Assembly (NCBI RefSeq): GCF_000167195.1
Contig: NZ_AADV02000002.1
Span: 124,001-188,000 of the forward strand
Direction: 5' to 3'
DNA: 64,000 nucleotides
Origin: Crocosphaera watsonii WH 8501
Lineage (GTDB): Bacteria; Cyanobacteriota; Cyanobacteriia; Cyanobacteriales; Microcystaceae
The position numbers and the translations under genes were made by a program. This document shows, one piece after another, positions 1 to 9,015 of the stretch (the stretch's first letter is position 1; each line of letters begins with the position of its first letter). The notes under the pieces were generated by a model. The model saw only the letters and a program-made list of their open reading frames with translations. It had not been told where the DNA came from and ran no database searches.

Positions 1-1
1 G

Positions 2-397
2 GGCAAAGTTACTTCAAGATCAACGCAAATTCACCAACCTTTGAGGCGATCGCCTCCGAACAAAAAACCCTCAAAACAACAAATCCAAGTTTCTCCTTTA
101 GAAATAGCACAAAAGTTCGCTAATCAGGGAAAATTAGAAGAAGCGGCCCAATCTTGTCAAACTTATCTCCAACAAAATCCCATTGATGCTGAGGGTTATG
201 TCTTGTTGGGGGAGATTTCTCAAGCGCAAGACAACCCAGAAGAAGCTCAACGGTGTTTCCAAAAAGCTCTCTATCTTCAGCCTAATTATCGCAAAGCTTT
301 AGTTCATTTAGCCTTGCTGCGAGAAAGTAAAGGAGATAAACAAGGGGCAGCCATCCTAAAAAATCGCATTCAACGATTAGAGAATCTTCAAGGTTGA
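2..397 (+). CDS. TPR-repeat protein, C-terminal part (runs off the left edge)
   Basis: The frame is open to the first base of the window, so this is the 3' end of a longer gene. The visible part has a basic, polar linker followed by about two tetratricopeptide repeats (the [22 protein letters not shown] and [18 protein letters not shown] helices show the A-G-A-P pattern). TPRs mediate protein-protein contacts. The stop is 4 bp before the start of the chemoreceptor gene, so the two are very likely co-transcribed, and a role in the same signalling or motility complex is plausible. In cyanobacteria such chemoreceptors often sit in pilus/phototaxis operons, but no CheW, CheY or CheA domain is visible here, so the link is inference. 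A TTG at 41 could be an internal start but has no clear ribosome binding site. Confidence 0.7.
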   Translation, partial: GKVTSRSTQIHQPLRRSPPNKKPSKQQIQVSPLEIAQKFANQGKLEEAAQSCQTYLQQNPIDAEGYVLLGEISQAQDNPEEAQRCFQKALYLQPNYRKALVHLALLRESKGDKQGAAILKNRIQRLENLQG

Positions 398-401
398 AAC
401 T

Positions 402-2099
402 ATGAAATTTTACAGATCGATGACTATCGAATCCAAACTATTGGGACTGTTGGTATTTTCTGCTTTTATTATGGGAGTTGGTGCCATAGTTACTTGGGTG
501 GGGATGTCTAAGCTATACGCGGAAGTTAGACAAATGTCAGAAGAAGATTTATCTTTGATTCAAAATTTGATTTTAATGCAGGAAAATCAACTGGAACAAG
601 TGCTTAACTTTGAGAAAGCTTATATCGCTGGCGTTAATAGTGTCAATAACCCCACCAATAAAACTAATTTTAATCAATCTCGTACTAACTTTCTTAATAA
701 TCAAAGTCGGGTTCGTACTGCCATCGAATCTTCCCAAAGTCTCATTCGTAAGCAACTAGATACTGCCAATAACCCAAAAGATGAAAGTGATTTTCAGGCG
801 ATCGCCGATAGCTTAAACGATTACGAACAAGCTCATATTAGTTATAACACTGGGGCTGAGAAGGTGTTCAGTTTAATCAATAGTAATGACATCGATTCTG
901 CTAGAAATATTGGCAGCAGAGTTCAGGCTTCTCAAGATGGACTCAAAGACAAAAATATTGCTCTAGTTAACCAGGTAGTTGGTTTATCCCAAGATTCTGC
1001 TAAAGTAGCGAAACAACATCAACAAAATACCGTTAACATTGTTTCTATTACGTTTATCATTAGTATTATTACAATTATCAGTTTAGGCTACTGGATTACT
1101 CGTACCATTACTCACTCTTTAGGACACGCAGTTCAACTGGCAGAAGAGGTTTCTAATGGCAATCTCACCGGAGAAGTAGAAGTAATTTCTAAGGATGAAA
1201 TTGGACAACTTCTAGAAGCTTTAAAAATCATGATTTATAACCTTAATTCTTTAATTTCTAAGGTACAACAATCGGGTATTGCTATTACCAGTTCAACAAC
1301 ACAAATGGCTGCTTCTCGCAAACAATTAGAAGCGACTTTAACCGAACAAATTGCTTCGACTAATGAGGTAACAACCACCGCCCAAGAAATTGCTAATACC
1401 TCTGAAGAATTAGTCAATACCATGGAACAAATTACGGAACTTTCCCAAAGTACGGCCACCGCAGCAAATCAAGGTCAAGATGATTTGGGGAGGATGGAAA
1501 CTACTATGCGTCAATTGGCAGAAGCAACCACTTCTATTGCTTCTAAATTGGGAATTATGAGTGAAAAAGCCCACAATATTAACAGTGTGGTCTTAACTAT
1601 CACCAAAGTAGCGGATCAAACCAATTTATTGTCTTTAAACGCTGCTATTGAAGCAGAAAAAGCAGGAGAATATGGTGCAGGGTTTGCAGTAGTTGCCAGG
1701 GAAATTCGTCGTTTAGCGGATCAAACTGCGGTAGCAACCTTAGAAATTGAACAGATGGTTAAAGAAATGCAATCTGCTGTTTCTACAGGAGTTATGGAAA
1801 TGGATAAATTTAATAAAGAAGTGAGTAGTAGTGTGCAAGATGTGGGCAATATTAGTCATCAAATTGCTCAAGTTATCGAACAGGTGCAAAGTATTACCCC
1901 TCGCTTTGAATTAGTGAGTAAAAGCATGGAAGAACAATCTCGCAGCGCCCAACATATCCGTGAAGCGATGGAACAGTTGAGCGAAGGGTCCGAACAAACC
2001 GCTTATTCTCTCCACGATACTCATCTTGTCTTAGAAAGATTAAATGATGCTGCACAAAGTTTACAAACAGAAATCTCTGTGTTTAAAGTGAAAGATTAA
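402..2099 (+). CDS. Methyl-accepting chemotaxis protein (PilJ/Tsr type)
   Basis: A 565-residue chemoreceptor. Residues about 10-33 form the first membrane helix and about 35-205 the extracytoplasmic sensing helices. The second membrane helix is at about 210-232, followed by a HAMP domain to about 285 and a long coiled-coil signalling region. The hairpin tip is canonical ([18 protein letters not shown] then [12 protein letters not shown], about residues 404-440), which is where CheA and CheW dock. The sensing domain is a four-helix type with no known ligand motif. ATG at 402 sits 4 bp after the preceding TPR gene, so they form an operon. In cyanobacteria this architecture is used for type IV pilus-based phototaxis; which stimulus it reads cannot be told from sequence. 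The gene looks intact. Confidence 0.93.
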   Translation: MKFYRSMTIESKLLGLLVFSAFIMGVGAIVTWVGMSKLYAEVRQMSEEDLSLIQNLILMQENQLEQVLNFEKAYIAGVNSVNNPTNKTNFNQSRTNFLNNQSRVRTAIESSQSLIRKQLDTANNPKDESDFQAIADSLNDYEQAHISYNTGAEKVFSLINSNDIDSARNIGSRVQASQDGLKDKNIALVNQVVGLSQDSAKVAKQHQQNTVNIVSITFIISIITIISLGYWITRTITHSLGHAVQLAEEVSNGNLTGEVEVISKDEIGQLLEALKIMIYNLNSLISKVQQSGIAITSSTTQMAASRKQLEATLTEQIASTNEVTTTAQEIANTSEELVNTMEQITELSQSTATAANQGQDDLGRMETTMRQLAEATTSIASKLGIMSEKAHNINSVVLTITKVADQTNLLSLNAAIEAEKAGEYGAGFAVVAREIRRLADQTAVATLEIEQMVKEMQSAVSTGVMEMDKFNKEVSSSVQDVGNISHQIAQVIEQVQSITPRFELVSKSMEEQSRSAQHIREAMEQLSEGSEQTAYSLHDTHLVLERLNDAAQSLQTEISVFKVKD

Positions 2100-2106
2100 T
2101 GTTGAA

Positions 2107-2130
2107 CCCAGGTATTTTGATAGACCTGGG
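2107..2130. terminator. Bidirectional terminator-like hairpin
   Basis: CCCAGGT and ACCTGGG pair around a 10-nt loop, between the stop codons of two convergent genes (chemoreceptor and GNRP-repeat protein). There is only a weak U tract on either strand. Confidence 0.5.
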
Positions 2131-2142
2131 AATTTCCCTTGA

Positions 2143-2583
2143 TTAATCAAGATAGCCCATTAATAAAGCTGGATCATCTATTTCGTTAGGAGCAACAGGA
2201 CGATTGCCCATAACGGTATAGGTTTCACTGACTTGTAAATGACTGACCATGATCGGTCTTTGTCCAGAGATGGTTAAGGTACTGGAGATTTCCATATCAC
2301 CAGCAGCAACGGGACGGGCTGCACCAACGGACTTATAGGTACTGACTATCTTCAGATGACTAGCTTCTACGGGACGGTTTCCAGGGAGAAGGCCAGGTTC
2401 AGTAATTAGTTGAATACCCTGAGCGGTTGTACTGGTTTTTTCTTTAACAGATAAGGCACTACTCTGTTTTTCTGCTGTCGCTGTAGTAGTTCTACTGCGA
2501 GTGGTGGTGGTTTTGCTAGTAGCTGTTGTCTTTGGGGTTTCTGCGCTTGGAGTGCCGTTAGTTTGGGTTTTTTGGGTAGCCAT
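2143..2583 (-). CDS. GNRP-repeat protein with Thr-rich N-terminus, function unknown
   Basis: A 146-residue protein with no signal peptide or membrane segment. Residues 1-50 are a low-complexity Thr/Ser/Lys tail that is probably disordered. From about residue 60, a unit of about 20 residues recurs: GNRPVEASHLKIVSTY, ARPVAAGDMEISSTL, GQRPIMVSHLQVSETY and GNRPVAPNEI. The core is (G)xRP(V/I)xxxxLxIxxTxxxxG. The protein ends with an acidic, hydrophobic tail (DDPALLMGYLD). I recall cyanobacterial hypothetical proteins with the same GNRP pattern and tail, but I know no assigned function. The alternating hydrophobic pattern suggests short beta strands stacked as a solenoid. The ATG at 2583 is followed by a high-quality frame. 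It is convergent with the chemoreceptor gene. Confidence 0.75.
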   Translation of the reverse strand: MATQKTQTNGTPSAETPKTTATSKTTTTRSRTTTATAEKQSSALSVKEKTSTTAQGIQLITEPGLLPGNRPVEASHLKIVSTYKSVGAARPVAAGDMEISSTLTISGQRPIMVSHLQVSETYTVMGNRPVAPNEIDDPALLMGYLD

Positions 2584-2828
2584 AATTATTTATCTCCTGA
2601 ATATTATTATCCTAAGCTTACAGGATTATAGTTCATTCAATATCTTACCTTGGCGAGAAGCCATTGTGGATAGTGTTTTGTGTTGTGATGTGCTTGGCTT
2701 CCACATTCAGAGTTACTCAGAAAAGTTTACATTGATCTGTGGTGATTTTTTATTATAATAAATAAATAATAGTCTTTTTGTTTGACATACAATCCTTAAA
2801 TATTGACCGTTTAATTAACTTTAAAATC

Positions 2829-2996
2829 ATGGTATCATCCTTAGAGAACACTCAAAATAAGTCGCAAAAAACGACCAACCAACAGGTATTAGAAACTTCC
2901 TCAAATTCAGATCCTATTTTATGCCCCCATTGTAAACGGACAGCCAGCAATGGTATTAAATGTAAAGGAATATGTATTGCTGATAATGATTATTAA
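2829..2996 (+). CDS. Small protein with C-terminal CxxC...CxxxC cluster
   Basis: A 55-residue frame starting at ATG 2829; the frame is open further upstream but only from a TTG. The first 28 residues are Ser/Thr/Asn/Gln-rich. The C-terminal third has the pattern CPHCKRTASNGIKCKGIC followed by an acidic DNDY end. Four cysteines and one histidine in this spacing could bind zinc or an Fe-S cluster. I recall small cyanobacterial proteins with the same CPHC-RTA-NGI-C pattern, which supports a real gene. No operon partner is visible: it is followed by repeat DNA and an IS. The function is unknown. Confidence 0.6.
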   Translation: MVSSLENTQNKSQKTTNQQVLETSSNSDPILCPHCKRTASNGIKCKGICIADNDY

Positions 2997-3024
2997 TCTT
3001 TATATAGAAAGTTTACAATAGTCA

Positions 3025-3053
3025 GATAATTGGGGAGCATCCCATTTTTGTAT
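3025..3053. repeat. Single copy of a dispersed GAGCATCC repeat end
   Basis: The block GATAATTG-GGGAGCATCCCATTTTTG resembles GGATAATTGATAGAGAGCATCCTATTTTTG at 50085-50115, and its inverted form recurs at about 50209-50225. It looks like one end of a small dispersed repeat. Confidence 0.35.
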
Positions 3054-3086
3054 TTAGACAGTTTAAAAGGATGCAGATACTTCGCG

Positions 3087-3108
3087 AAACTTATTCGCGA
3101 ATAAGTTT
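3087..3108. repeat. 22-bp perfect palindrome upstream of the ISKra4-like gene
   Basis: AAACTTATTCG is followed directly by its reverse complement. It lies 66 bp upstream of the ISKra4-like reading frame and may be part of that element's left end, as an operator-like or hairpin structure. Confidence 0.5.
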
Positions 3109-3174
3109 AAATATTTACCTTCCATCAATTAATTCTGACATAATGGGGGTGTAAACATTGAGAATTATCTCATT

Positions 3175-3856
3175 ATGACTCCATTAGAAAGACTTGAACT
3201 TGAAGCTTGTATAAACAGAGCAAGTGAAATACTTTATAAAAATGCAGACCCTGACTCTTTAGAGACTCTTGAAGACATCGAAACTGCTGTGAGGGAGCAG
3301 GTTTTAGAGAATGTTAGTCCACAAATAGCCCGTCTTGTTGCGCCTTCCCTTGCGCCGTAAGACGACGCGGGTTCGCACCGCTTTTTTTATCGAAAGAAAA
3401 ACAAAAACGAGAAAAGGAAGAAATCGGAAAATAAAAAGTTGTGTGGGACAATTAAAAATAACTGAAAAACAATGTGACCGCTTAGGCGTTAATCCTTATA
3501 CTCGTCATAGTCCCCTTCTAGAAAAGTGTTGTTTGCTCTTAAGTGCCAATGAATCTTATCAGAATGCGGAGAAGGATATGTTATTATTAATGGGCTTTAA
3601 AGTTGGACATTCAACCCATCATCGAAAAGTCCAGAGAATCGACAATTTATTACCAGAAGTAAAACAAGGCTGTTCAGAGGTTGCTGTAGATGGAGGGAAA
3701 ATCAGATTAAGAGGAGAAGACGGGGAAAAAAGTTATTGGAAAGAATATAAAACTGCTAGATTACAAGGAATATATTACGGTGCTTTTTTTGAGGATAATC
3801 AATCTTTAATCGATTGGGTTAATAGTCAGAAGTTAACTAATCCGCTTTATTATTTA
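3175..3856 (+). pseudogene. ISKra4-family transposase, frameshifted and cut by IS5-like copy A
   Basis: The first frame (3175-3360) begins MTPLERLELEACINRASEIL, typical of ISKra4-family proteins. A second, overlapping frame continues from about 3335 with the GDxGxP-like helical region and a DGGKIRLRGEDGEK block, which contains the first acidic residue of the DDE core. The sequence is out of frame at about 3340-3400, which may be a programmed shift as reported for some ISKra4/ISMich2 elements, or decay. The gene stops at 3856 where copy A begins, so the remaining acidic catalytic residues are missing. No continuation of this gene is found to the right of copy A. The element is dead in this form. 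Confidence 0.75.
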
Positions 3857-3929
3857 GGGTTTGCTGAATAAAAGCAAAACCCTATTCTTTAAAAGGTTAC
3901 ACCCATATTCGCGATCGCAAAAAAGATCA

Positions 3930-3956
3930 GCTTTGTCGGCTACAAACCGCTATAAT
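3930..3956 (+). promoter_or_regulatory. Probable promoter of the IS5-like transposase
   Basis: A perfect TATAAT at 3951-3956 lies 37 bp before the transposase ATG. The -35 region is weak (CAGCTT at 17 bp spacing). A HIP1 octamer GCGATCGC lies just upstream at 3911-3918. The same block is present in every copy of the element. Confidence 0.45.
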
Positions 3957-3992
3957 TGGTAGAAACACCTCCCAGTTGTTGGTCAAGAACAA

Positions 3993-5518
3993 ATGTATCG
4001 AAAAGAGGAGCAACCTTTACCGCCCCCAGAAAAATTTGAATTACCTTTCGAGGGCAAATTGTCCCCCAATAATTGTTGGGTAATCATGGCAGAGTTGATA
4101 CCTTGGGATGATTTTGAGGAAGAATATGCTAAACTTTTTTCAGCGGAAAAAGGTGCGCCAGCCAAACTATTTAGAATGGCATTAGGGACATTAATTATTA
4201 AGGAAAAATTAGGAACAAGTGATAGAGAAACTATAGAACAGATTAGAGAAAATCCCTATCTACAATACTTTATAGGTTTAAATTGTTATCAACAAGAGCC
4301 ACCACTGGAATCTTCAATGCTAGTTCATTTTAGGAAAAGAATTGATGGAGAATTGATAAACAAAATCAATAAAAAAATAGTAAAAAGAGAAATAGACAAG
4401 AGTGATAAAGAAGTAAAAAAAAAGGATTGTCTCCAAGAAAAAGGAGAAAAAATAAAAAATAAAGGTAAACTAATTTTAGATGCGACTTGTGCGCCAGCAG
4501 ACATCAAATACCCAACGGATTTAGGCATATTAAATCAAGCCAGAATTGAGACAGAAAGAATAATAGATAATCTTTATAAACCATTAAGAGTAAAATTGAG
4601 AAAAAAGCCGAGAACTTCTAGAAAAATTGCTAGAAAGGAATACTTAAAAGTAGCTAAAAAACGAAAAGTATCTTACCAAGAAAGAAGAAAAGCTATCGGG
4701 AAACAGTTAAAATACCTTAAGAAAAATTTAGGAAATATAGAAGACTTAATTCAAGCTGGGGCTTCCCTGGAAAATCTGAGTAAAAGACAGAAAAATTGTC
4801 TAGAGACTATCAAAAAAGTTTATGAACAACAACAGTCAATGTGGGAGAATAAGACCCAGAGTGTTCCTCAAAGAATTGTAAGTTTAACTCAACCGCATAT
4901 TCGTCCAATAGTGAGGGGAAAAGCAGGAAAACCAATAGAGTTTGGAGCTAAACTCTCAGTAAGCTGTGTAGATAACTATGTGTTTCTAGACAAAATAAGT
5001 TTGGAAAACTTCAATGAATCTTGTCATTTAAAAGAACAAGTAGAAAAGTATAAAGAAACGTTTGGCTATTATCCCGAATCCGTCCATGTAGATAAAATTT
5101 ATCGAACTAGGGAAAACAGAAATTGGTGTAAGGAAAGAGGGATAAGAATCAGTGGTCCGAAGTTAGGAAGACCTCCGAAAATGTCAGTGAAGAAGAAAAG
5201 AAACAAGCCCACTCCGATGAATGCTTCCGTAATGCTATTGAGGGAAAGTTTGGACAAGCTAAACGAAGATTTAGCCTAAATCTCGTGATGACAAAACTCC
5301 CTGAAACCTCCATTACATCTATTGCTATTACATTTTTAGTTGTCAATCTTTCTAAACTTCTGAGGCAGTTTTTGTCGCTTTTTTTGTCCTTATTTACTAA
5401 TAATAGAACAGGGAAACTCATCAAACCGCCTTTCATTAATTTTGATTATACTTTAAACAATTTTTATGTACTAAAAGTTATTGATTTGTCAGAAAATTCT
5501 TGGTCAAAAGTGGCATAA
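3993..5518 (+). pseudogene. IS5/IS1182-type transposase, copy A, one-base frameshift
   Basis: It matches the 508-residue transposase of copies C, D and E almost throughout. The N-terminal DUF772-type helical domain (residues 1-120) is followed by a DDE core, whose first Asp is in LILDATCAPADIK and second Asp in SVHVDKIYR. At 5178-5181 the run AAAA replaces AAAAA of the other copies. The frame then switches and stops at 5279, so the segment with the catalytic Glu (FRNAIEGKFGQAKRRFSL in other copies) is lost. It continues in another frame from 5285 to 5518. Copy A carries an R-to-C change near residue 28 (NNCWVI) and shares the DKISLENF variant with copy D. Confidence 0.88.
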
Positions 5519-5548
5519 ATTTTGGAGAAACTTTTTCAGCAAACCCTA

Positions 5549-6036
5549 AATTAGTGGAAGATGGCAAGTTAGAGGTGAGAATTGGGATTCCCGTCGATAA
5601 AATAAGCATAATTAGGCGTAAAAGTCAATATTCTGTATTAATTAATAATAAACAGTATGGTGCCAAGCTTTCTGCAATTTTACCAGAAGTAGATGCTGCT
5701 ACCCGTACTCAGACCATCATTTTAAACCTAGAATCCAGTGCAGGGTTTAGAGTTCCCCAAGGTGCGATCGCTCGTTTAAATGTGAATGAAACCATTGCTC
5801 AATCAGGGTTTTGGTTACCGACTACAGCGTTAATTAAAGGCGATTGGGGTTTGTGGTCTTGTTATGTGGTTATTGAAGGGGAAAATGGCACACAAATAGT
5901 TGAAAAAAGAGATATAGAGATTTTATATACCGAAAGTAGTCGAATTTTAGTCAGAGGAACGATTAACCCAGGGGATAGGGTTATTACTCAAGGAACTCAA
6001 CGAGTTGTACCAGGACAAATTGTGATCAGTGAATAG
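5549..6036 (+). pseudogene. RND efflux periplasmic adaptor (membrane fusion protein), C-terminal fragment
   Basis: About 162 residues of the C-terminal part of a HlyD/AcrA-like adaptor: the beta-barrel (VRIGIPVDK...AKLSAILPEVDAATRTQTIILNLE) and the membrane-proximal domain (ALIKGDWGLWSCYVV...ILVRGTINPGDRVITQGTQRVVPGQIV). The N-terminal signal, lipoyl and hairpin domains are gone, replaced by the right end of IS5-like copy A. An open frame runs from a TTG at 5500 inside the IS into this fragment, adding 16 IS-coded residues, but it lacks a signal peptide and cannot work as an adaptor. The next gene on the same strand is its pump partner, also broken. Confidence 0.8.
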
Positions 6037-6149
6037 TTAACAGTTAACAATTATGGATTTTTTATCAATTACATTTCTGATCTTGATTTTCTATCAATTA
6101 CACTTCTGAATTACATTTCTGTGGGATAGCACACTCTACGTATTGAGAA

Positions 6150-6168
6150 ACTTCTGACTTCTGACTTC
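6150..6168. repeat. Short tandem heptamer repeat ACTTCTG
   Basis: Two and a half units of ACTTCTG lie just before the RND start. The preceding 80 bp also contain near-duplicates of TATCAATTACA-TTCTGA. The adaptor-pump spacer is therefore largely repeat-derived. Confidence 0.5.
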
Positions 6169-6173
6169 ATAAA

Positions 6174-6999
6174 ATGGCTACTATCTTTTATCGAAATTTA
6201 CGCTTATTAATCCTAACAATTCTCCTAATCCTTTTTGTGGGGTTATCTTCCTTTCAACTACTTCCGCGTATGGAAGATCCTGAACTCCTATCACGGGTAG
6301 CAACCATCACCACTTTTTGGCCAGGAACAAATGCTGAACGGGTGGAATCGCTAATAACCGAGAAATTAGAGGATAAATTGCAAGATATTGAGGAAATTAA
6401 AAACTTAGAATCCGTTTCTCAAAGGGGACTTTCCTTAATTACTGTAGAGTTAGAAGACTCAGTTAAGGAAGTTGATCCAATTTGGTCCCAAGTCCGAGGT
6501 AAACTGAATGATGCTCAAGTTAATCTCCCCAAAGAAGCAACCGAACCCGAATTTGAGGAATTAAAAATCAAAGCCTATGCAATGTTAATTGGCCTAACCT
6601 GGGAGGCGGATAATGAACCAAACTATGCTATATTACGCCGTCGTGCGAAGATGCTAGAAGATGAATTACGGTCAATTTCGGGGACAGAAGAAGCAGAATT
6701 ACGAGGAGAACCCGATGAAGAGATTTTAGTGGAAATTAACCCCATTACCCTATCTAGTTTAGGGTTAACCCCACAACAAGTGGCTCAAACCATTGACGAA
6801 AGTGACGCTAAAGTCGCATCAGGACAACTCAGAAACCTAGAAAATGAGTTATTGCTAGAAGTTGATACAGAGTTAGACAGTTTAGAGAGAATTAAACAAA
6901 TACCTCTACAATCTTCTATTTCTAGTCAAATCACCCGTGTGGGGGATATTGCCTTAGTCAGTAAAGGAATTAAACAACCACCCTCAGATATAGCAATTA
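6174..6999 (+). pseudogene. RND efflux pump (AcrB/HAE-like), N-terminal fragment
   Basis: About 275 residues of the start of an RND transporter: the first membrane helix (LLILTILLILFVGLSSFQLL) and the porter domain, with the usual EDPEL, TFWPGTNAERVE and EIKNLESVSQRGLS blocks. RND pumps are about 1000 residues, so roughly three quarters are missing. The break is exactly where the ISAzo13 element begins (GGTGATTTCC at 7000). Together with the beheaded adaptor upstream this was an efflux operon that is now non-functional at both ends. The start is ATG 6174. Confidence 0.85.
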
Positions 7000-7087
7000 G
7001 GTGATTTCCAAGAAAAAGTTTCCCACCCATTCTCAGAATCTGTTTGTAGAACATCTCAAATAAGCGAAAAGGGAAAAATAAAAAGTT

Positions 7088-7110
7088 GTTCGCGGATACT
7101 TTCCGCGAAC
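7088..7110 (-). terminator. Terminator at the end of ISAzo13 copy 1
   Basis: A 9-bp perfect stem GTTCGCGGA/TCCGCGAAC with a 5-nt loop. On the minus strand it is followed by AACTTTTTATTTTT. It lies about 110 bp past the transposase stop. Confidence 0.7.
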
Positions 7111-7217
7111 AAAAACCTCCCTATCTAAAAGAAAGAAATACGCTAACTTTTAAATTAGCTTTGACTATTTTTAAAAAGGAAATTCACTTAATTTTACACT
7201 CTTATTAACTTTTTAGA

Positions 7218-8389
7218 CTAACTGGGTCTAATCAAAATATCCCATTTAGGTAAGTGAGGATTACGTTCTAAACGTTTCTCAATTTCCTTCATCTCTTTTT
7301 TCGTTAAAGAAATGCCTTTTTGATAAACTTTTTTACTTAACTTAACTATCGGATTTAAGCCTTTCCATGTCATAGTTTTTACCCAAGCTAACATCGTTTG
7401 AGCATTTCTCAGAAGTGTTCCTTTCCAATGCCTCTCTAAAATTCCCCAACATCTTTCTATGGGATTATATTTACTGTGATAAGGAGGAAAATATAGTAAT
7501 TGAATAGATTTCTTAGTTTGGTCGGCAAACTCTACCATTCTCTTCAAAAATTGCCTTCTTATTCCACTATTTTCTGGTCCATTATCAACTTTAATTTGGA
7601 TGTTCTCTAGTTGCTGCTTTTCATTTATACTCAGACTTGTCCACCATTGCTCCAAGTTATCTACCATGAAATCACTCGTTTTATAAGAACTTCCAAAAGT
7701 TACATAAAGTTGCCCTGTATCTTCATCTACAATCCCACAAGGAACGTATTTTTCTTTAGTTCCCATATCATGATCTTGAGCTTGATTATAACCTCTGGTT
7801 TGTCCGCCACGTGAATATTCTCCTATTTCCACAGTTGCTTTACAATCCATACTTAAACGTTTCACAGAAGGGTCTTTTTTTCTATCTTTTTTCTCTATAT
7901 TCTCGAAGATAGCGTCTGTCTCCGAGATTTTTTTTTAGGTTTAGCTTTTACCACTTTTCTTAATCGATAGCCCAAACGATTTAAAATATCTGCCATTGTC
8001 GAAGCAGCAGGAACCTCCTCTCCATTATATCCTAGATTTCTTAATTGTTTAATGGCTTCAGCCGCCGTTAATCTTGTATAGGCAATGGGGTTATTAAATG
8101 TGGGGTTTTGTTGTGCGTGAGCTTCGGCTATTTCTTTCAATGATTGGGCAACTATTGGGTATCTTTCCTCCCATTTTTTACATCCACTATTGACTGATTG
8201 TAATCCTAAACACACTATCCCAGTTCGTTTTTCATGTAATCCAAGTTGAACATTTTTTCTCCCCCAACCAAACACGATTTCGGTTTGTCTGGCACTTCCT
8301 CCACAATACTTGAGACACATTTCAGCTTGAAATGAACGACGCTCTGCTCCCGTCATTTTTGAGGCTGCTAAACGTAAATCATCGACCAT
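7218..8389 (-). CDS. ISAzo13-family transposase, copy 1 (two frames across an A9 run)
   Basis: The N-terminal frame (8389-7895, MVDDLRLAASKMTGAERRSFQ...) carries the helical DNA-binding part with the GGSARQTEIVFGWGR motif. The second frame (7865-7218) carries the DDE core: SMDCKATVEIGEYSRGG, IKVDNGPENSG and YHSKYNPIERCWGILE. The frames join in a run of nine A (coding sense; 7928-7936). A -1 shift there gives the continuous KKKISETDAIFENIEKKDRKKDPSVKRL. This could be programmed frameshifting or transcriptional slippage, or a true or sequencing deletion of one base. Otherwise the protein looks complete (about 390 residues). The start is ATG 8389. Confidence 0.75.
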
Positions 8390-8611
8390 CGACGGGGTTA
8401 AGGGATGATTTGTCTGTTTTAGCTTTAATTTACTCTCTCTAATCTTTTTACCTCTTCATTTTAATCTATTCCTTCTGTTTTTTCAGACAAGCCAATTATG
8501 AAATTTTAAAGTTGTGTACCAAGATCCGCTAACTCTCTGTTCCTTTTATTTCTTGAAAGCCTTTAGTCCAAGCGATTACCCCCTATGGGAAAAGCTTTCT
8601 CGGAAATCACC

Positions 8612-8946
8612 TTCCCTGGGTGGTCATATTTTGGTCCGCGTTTAAATCCTTTTTTGCGTTTCTTTTTGTCAGAAGGCTTTTTTAGTTGGTCTGATGATGG
8701 GGGGACTGAACTGTTTTTTGAGTTACGGTTTTTTAGCTTATCTCTCTCTTCTTTCAATTTTTCAATTTCTTGCTGTTGTGTAGAGATTTGTTGTTGTTGC
8801 TGGTCAATCAGTCTTTGTTGAAGAGATAACTGTTGTTGTGCCTTGACTAGCCACTCAATCATGAAGACATTGTTCGCCAACTGTTCATCGGCGATAGCTC
8901 TAACTAGCTTTGAATCAATGGTAGCATTTGTGGTCATAACCCCCAC
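8612..8946 (-). pseudogene. IS66-family transposase, N-terminal fragment
   Basis: About 110 residues with a leucine-zipper-like coiled coil rich in Gln (QQQLSLQQRLIDQQQQQ). This is followed by the IS66 signature NSKNSSVPPSSD and a basic GFKRGPKYDHPG stretch. The DDE core (about 350 residues) is missing because ISAzo13 copy 1 starts at 8611. A few chimeric residues (up to the stop at 8563) are coded by ISAzo13 DNA. The better start is the ATG of MTTNATIDSK at 8937; the frame also has an ATG at 8946. Confidence 0.8.
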
Positions 8947-9015
8947 TATACATAAAAATCCCCGATTTTACCTTTATGTTGTCAAGACAGATTCTTTATT
9001 GCGGTGAGCAATTAC
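8612..9015 (-). mobile_element. IS66-family element, left-end fragment
   Basis: On the minus strand the fragment begins GTAATTGCTCACCGC at 9015, fitting the GTAA start usual for IS66 ends. It lies exactly where IS5-like copy B is interrupted. It is cut at 8612 by ISAzo13 copy 1. Its right end and the rest of copy B are not in the neighbourhood. Confidence 0.6.

Larger units (their letters stand above)
3857..5546 (+). mobile_element. IS5/IS1182-type insertion sequence, copy A (complete, 1690 bp)
   Basis: The ends are GGGTTTGCTGAA and TTCAGCAAACCC, an inverted repeat of 12 bp, with TA on both sides. The left end folds into a hairpin (GGGTTTGCT with AGCAAAACCC). Four other copies of the element occur in this window; complete ones are 1691 bp and this one is a base shorter because of a deletion in its gene. 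The left flank is an ISKra4-like fragment and the right flank is a membrane-fusion protein fragment, so the two sides do not belong together. Confidence 0.9.
7000..8611 (-). mobile_element. ISAzo13-family insertion sequence, copy 1 (complete, 1612 bp)
   Basis: Both ends begin GGTGATTTCC followed by AAGAAA or GAGAAA, an imperfect terminal inverted repeat of about 25 bp. The boundaries were fixed by comparing with copy 2 at 57617-59227: identity stops at the same points. The left flank is the RND pump fragment and the right flank an IS66 fragment, so the sides do not match and no target duplication is seen. The element carries a single transposase gene split into two frames. Confidence 0.85.

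Noticed and set aside
3087-3108. Palindrome as an independent regulatory operator
   Set aside because: It sits just ahead of the ISKra4-like frame and is more simply part of that element's end.
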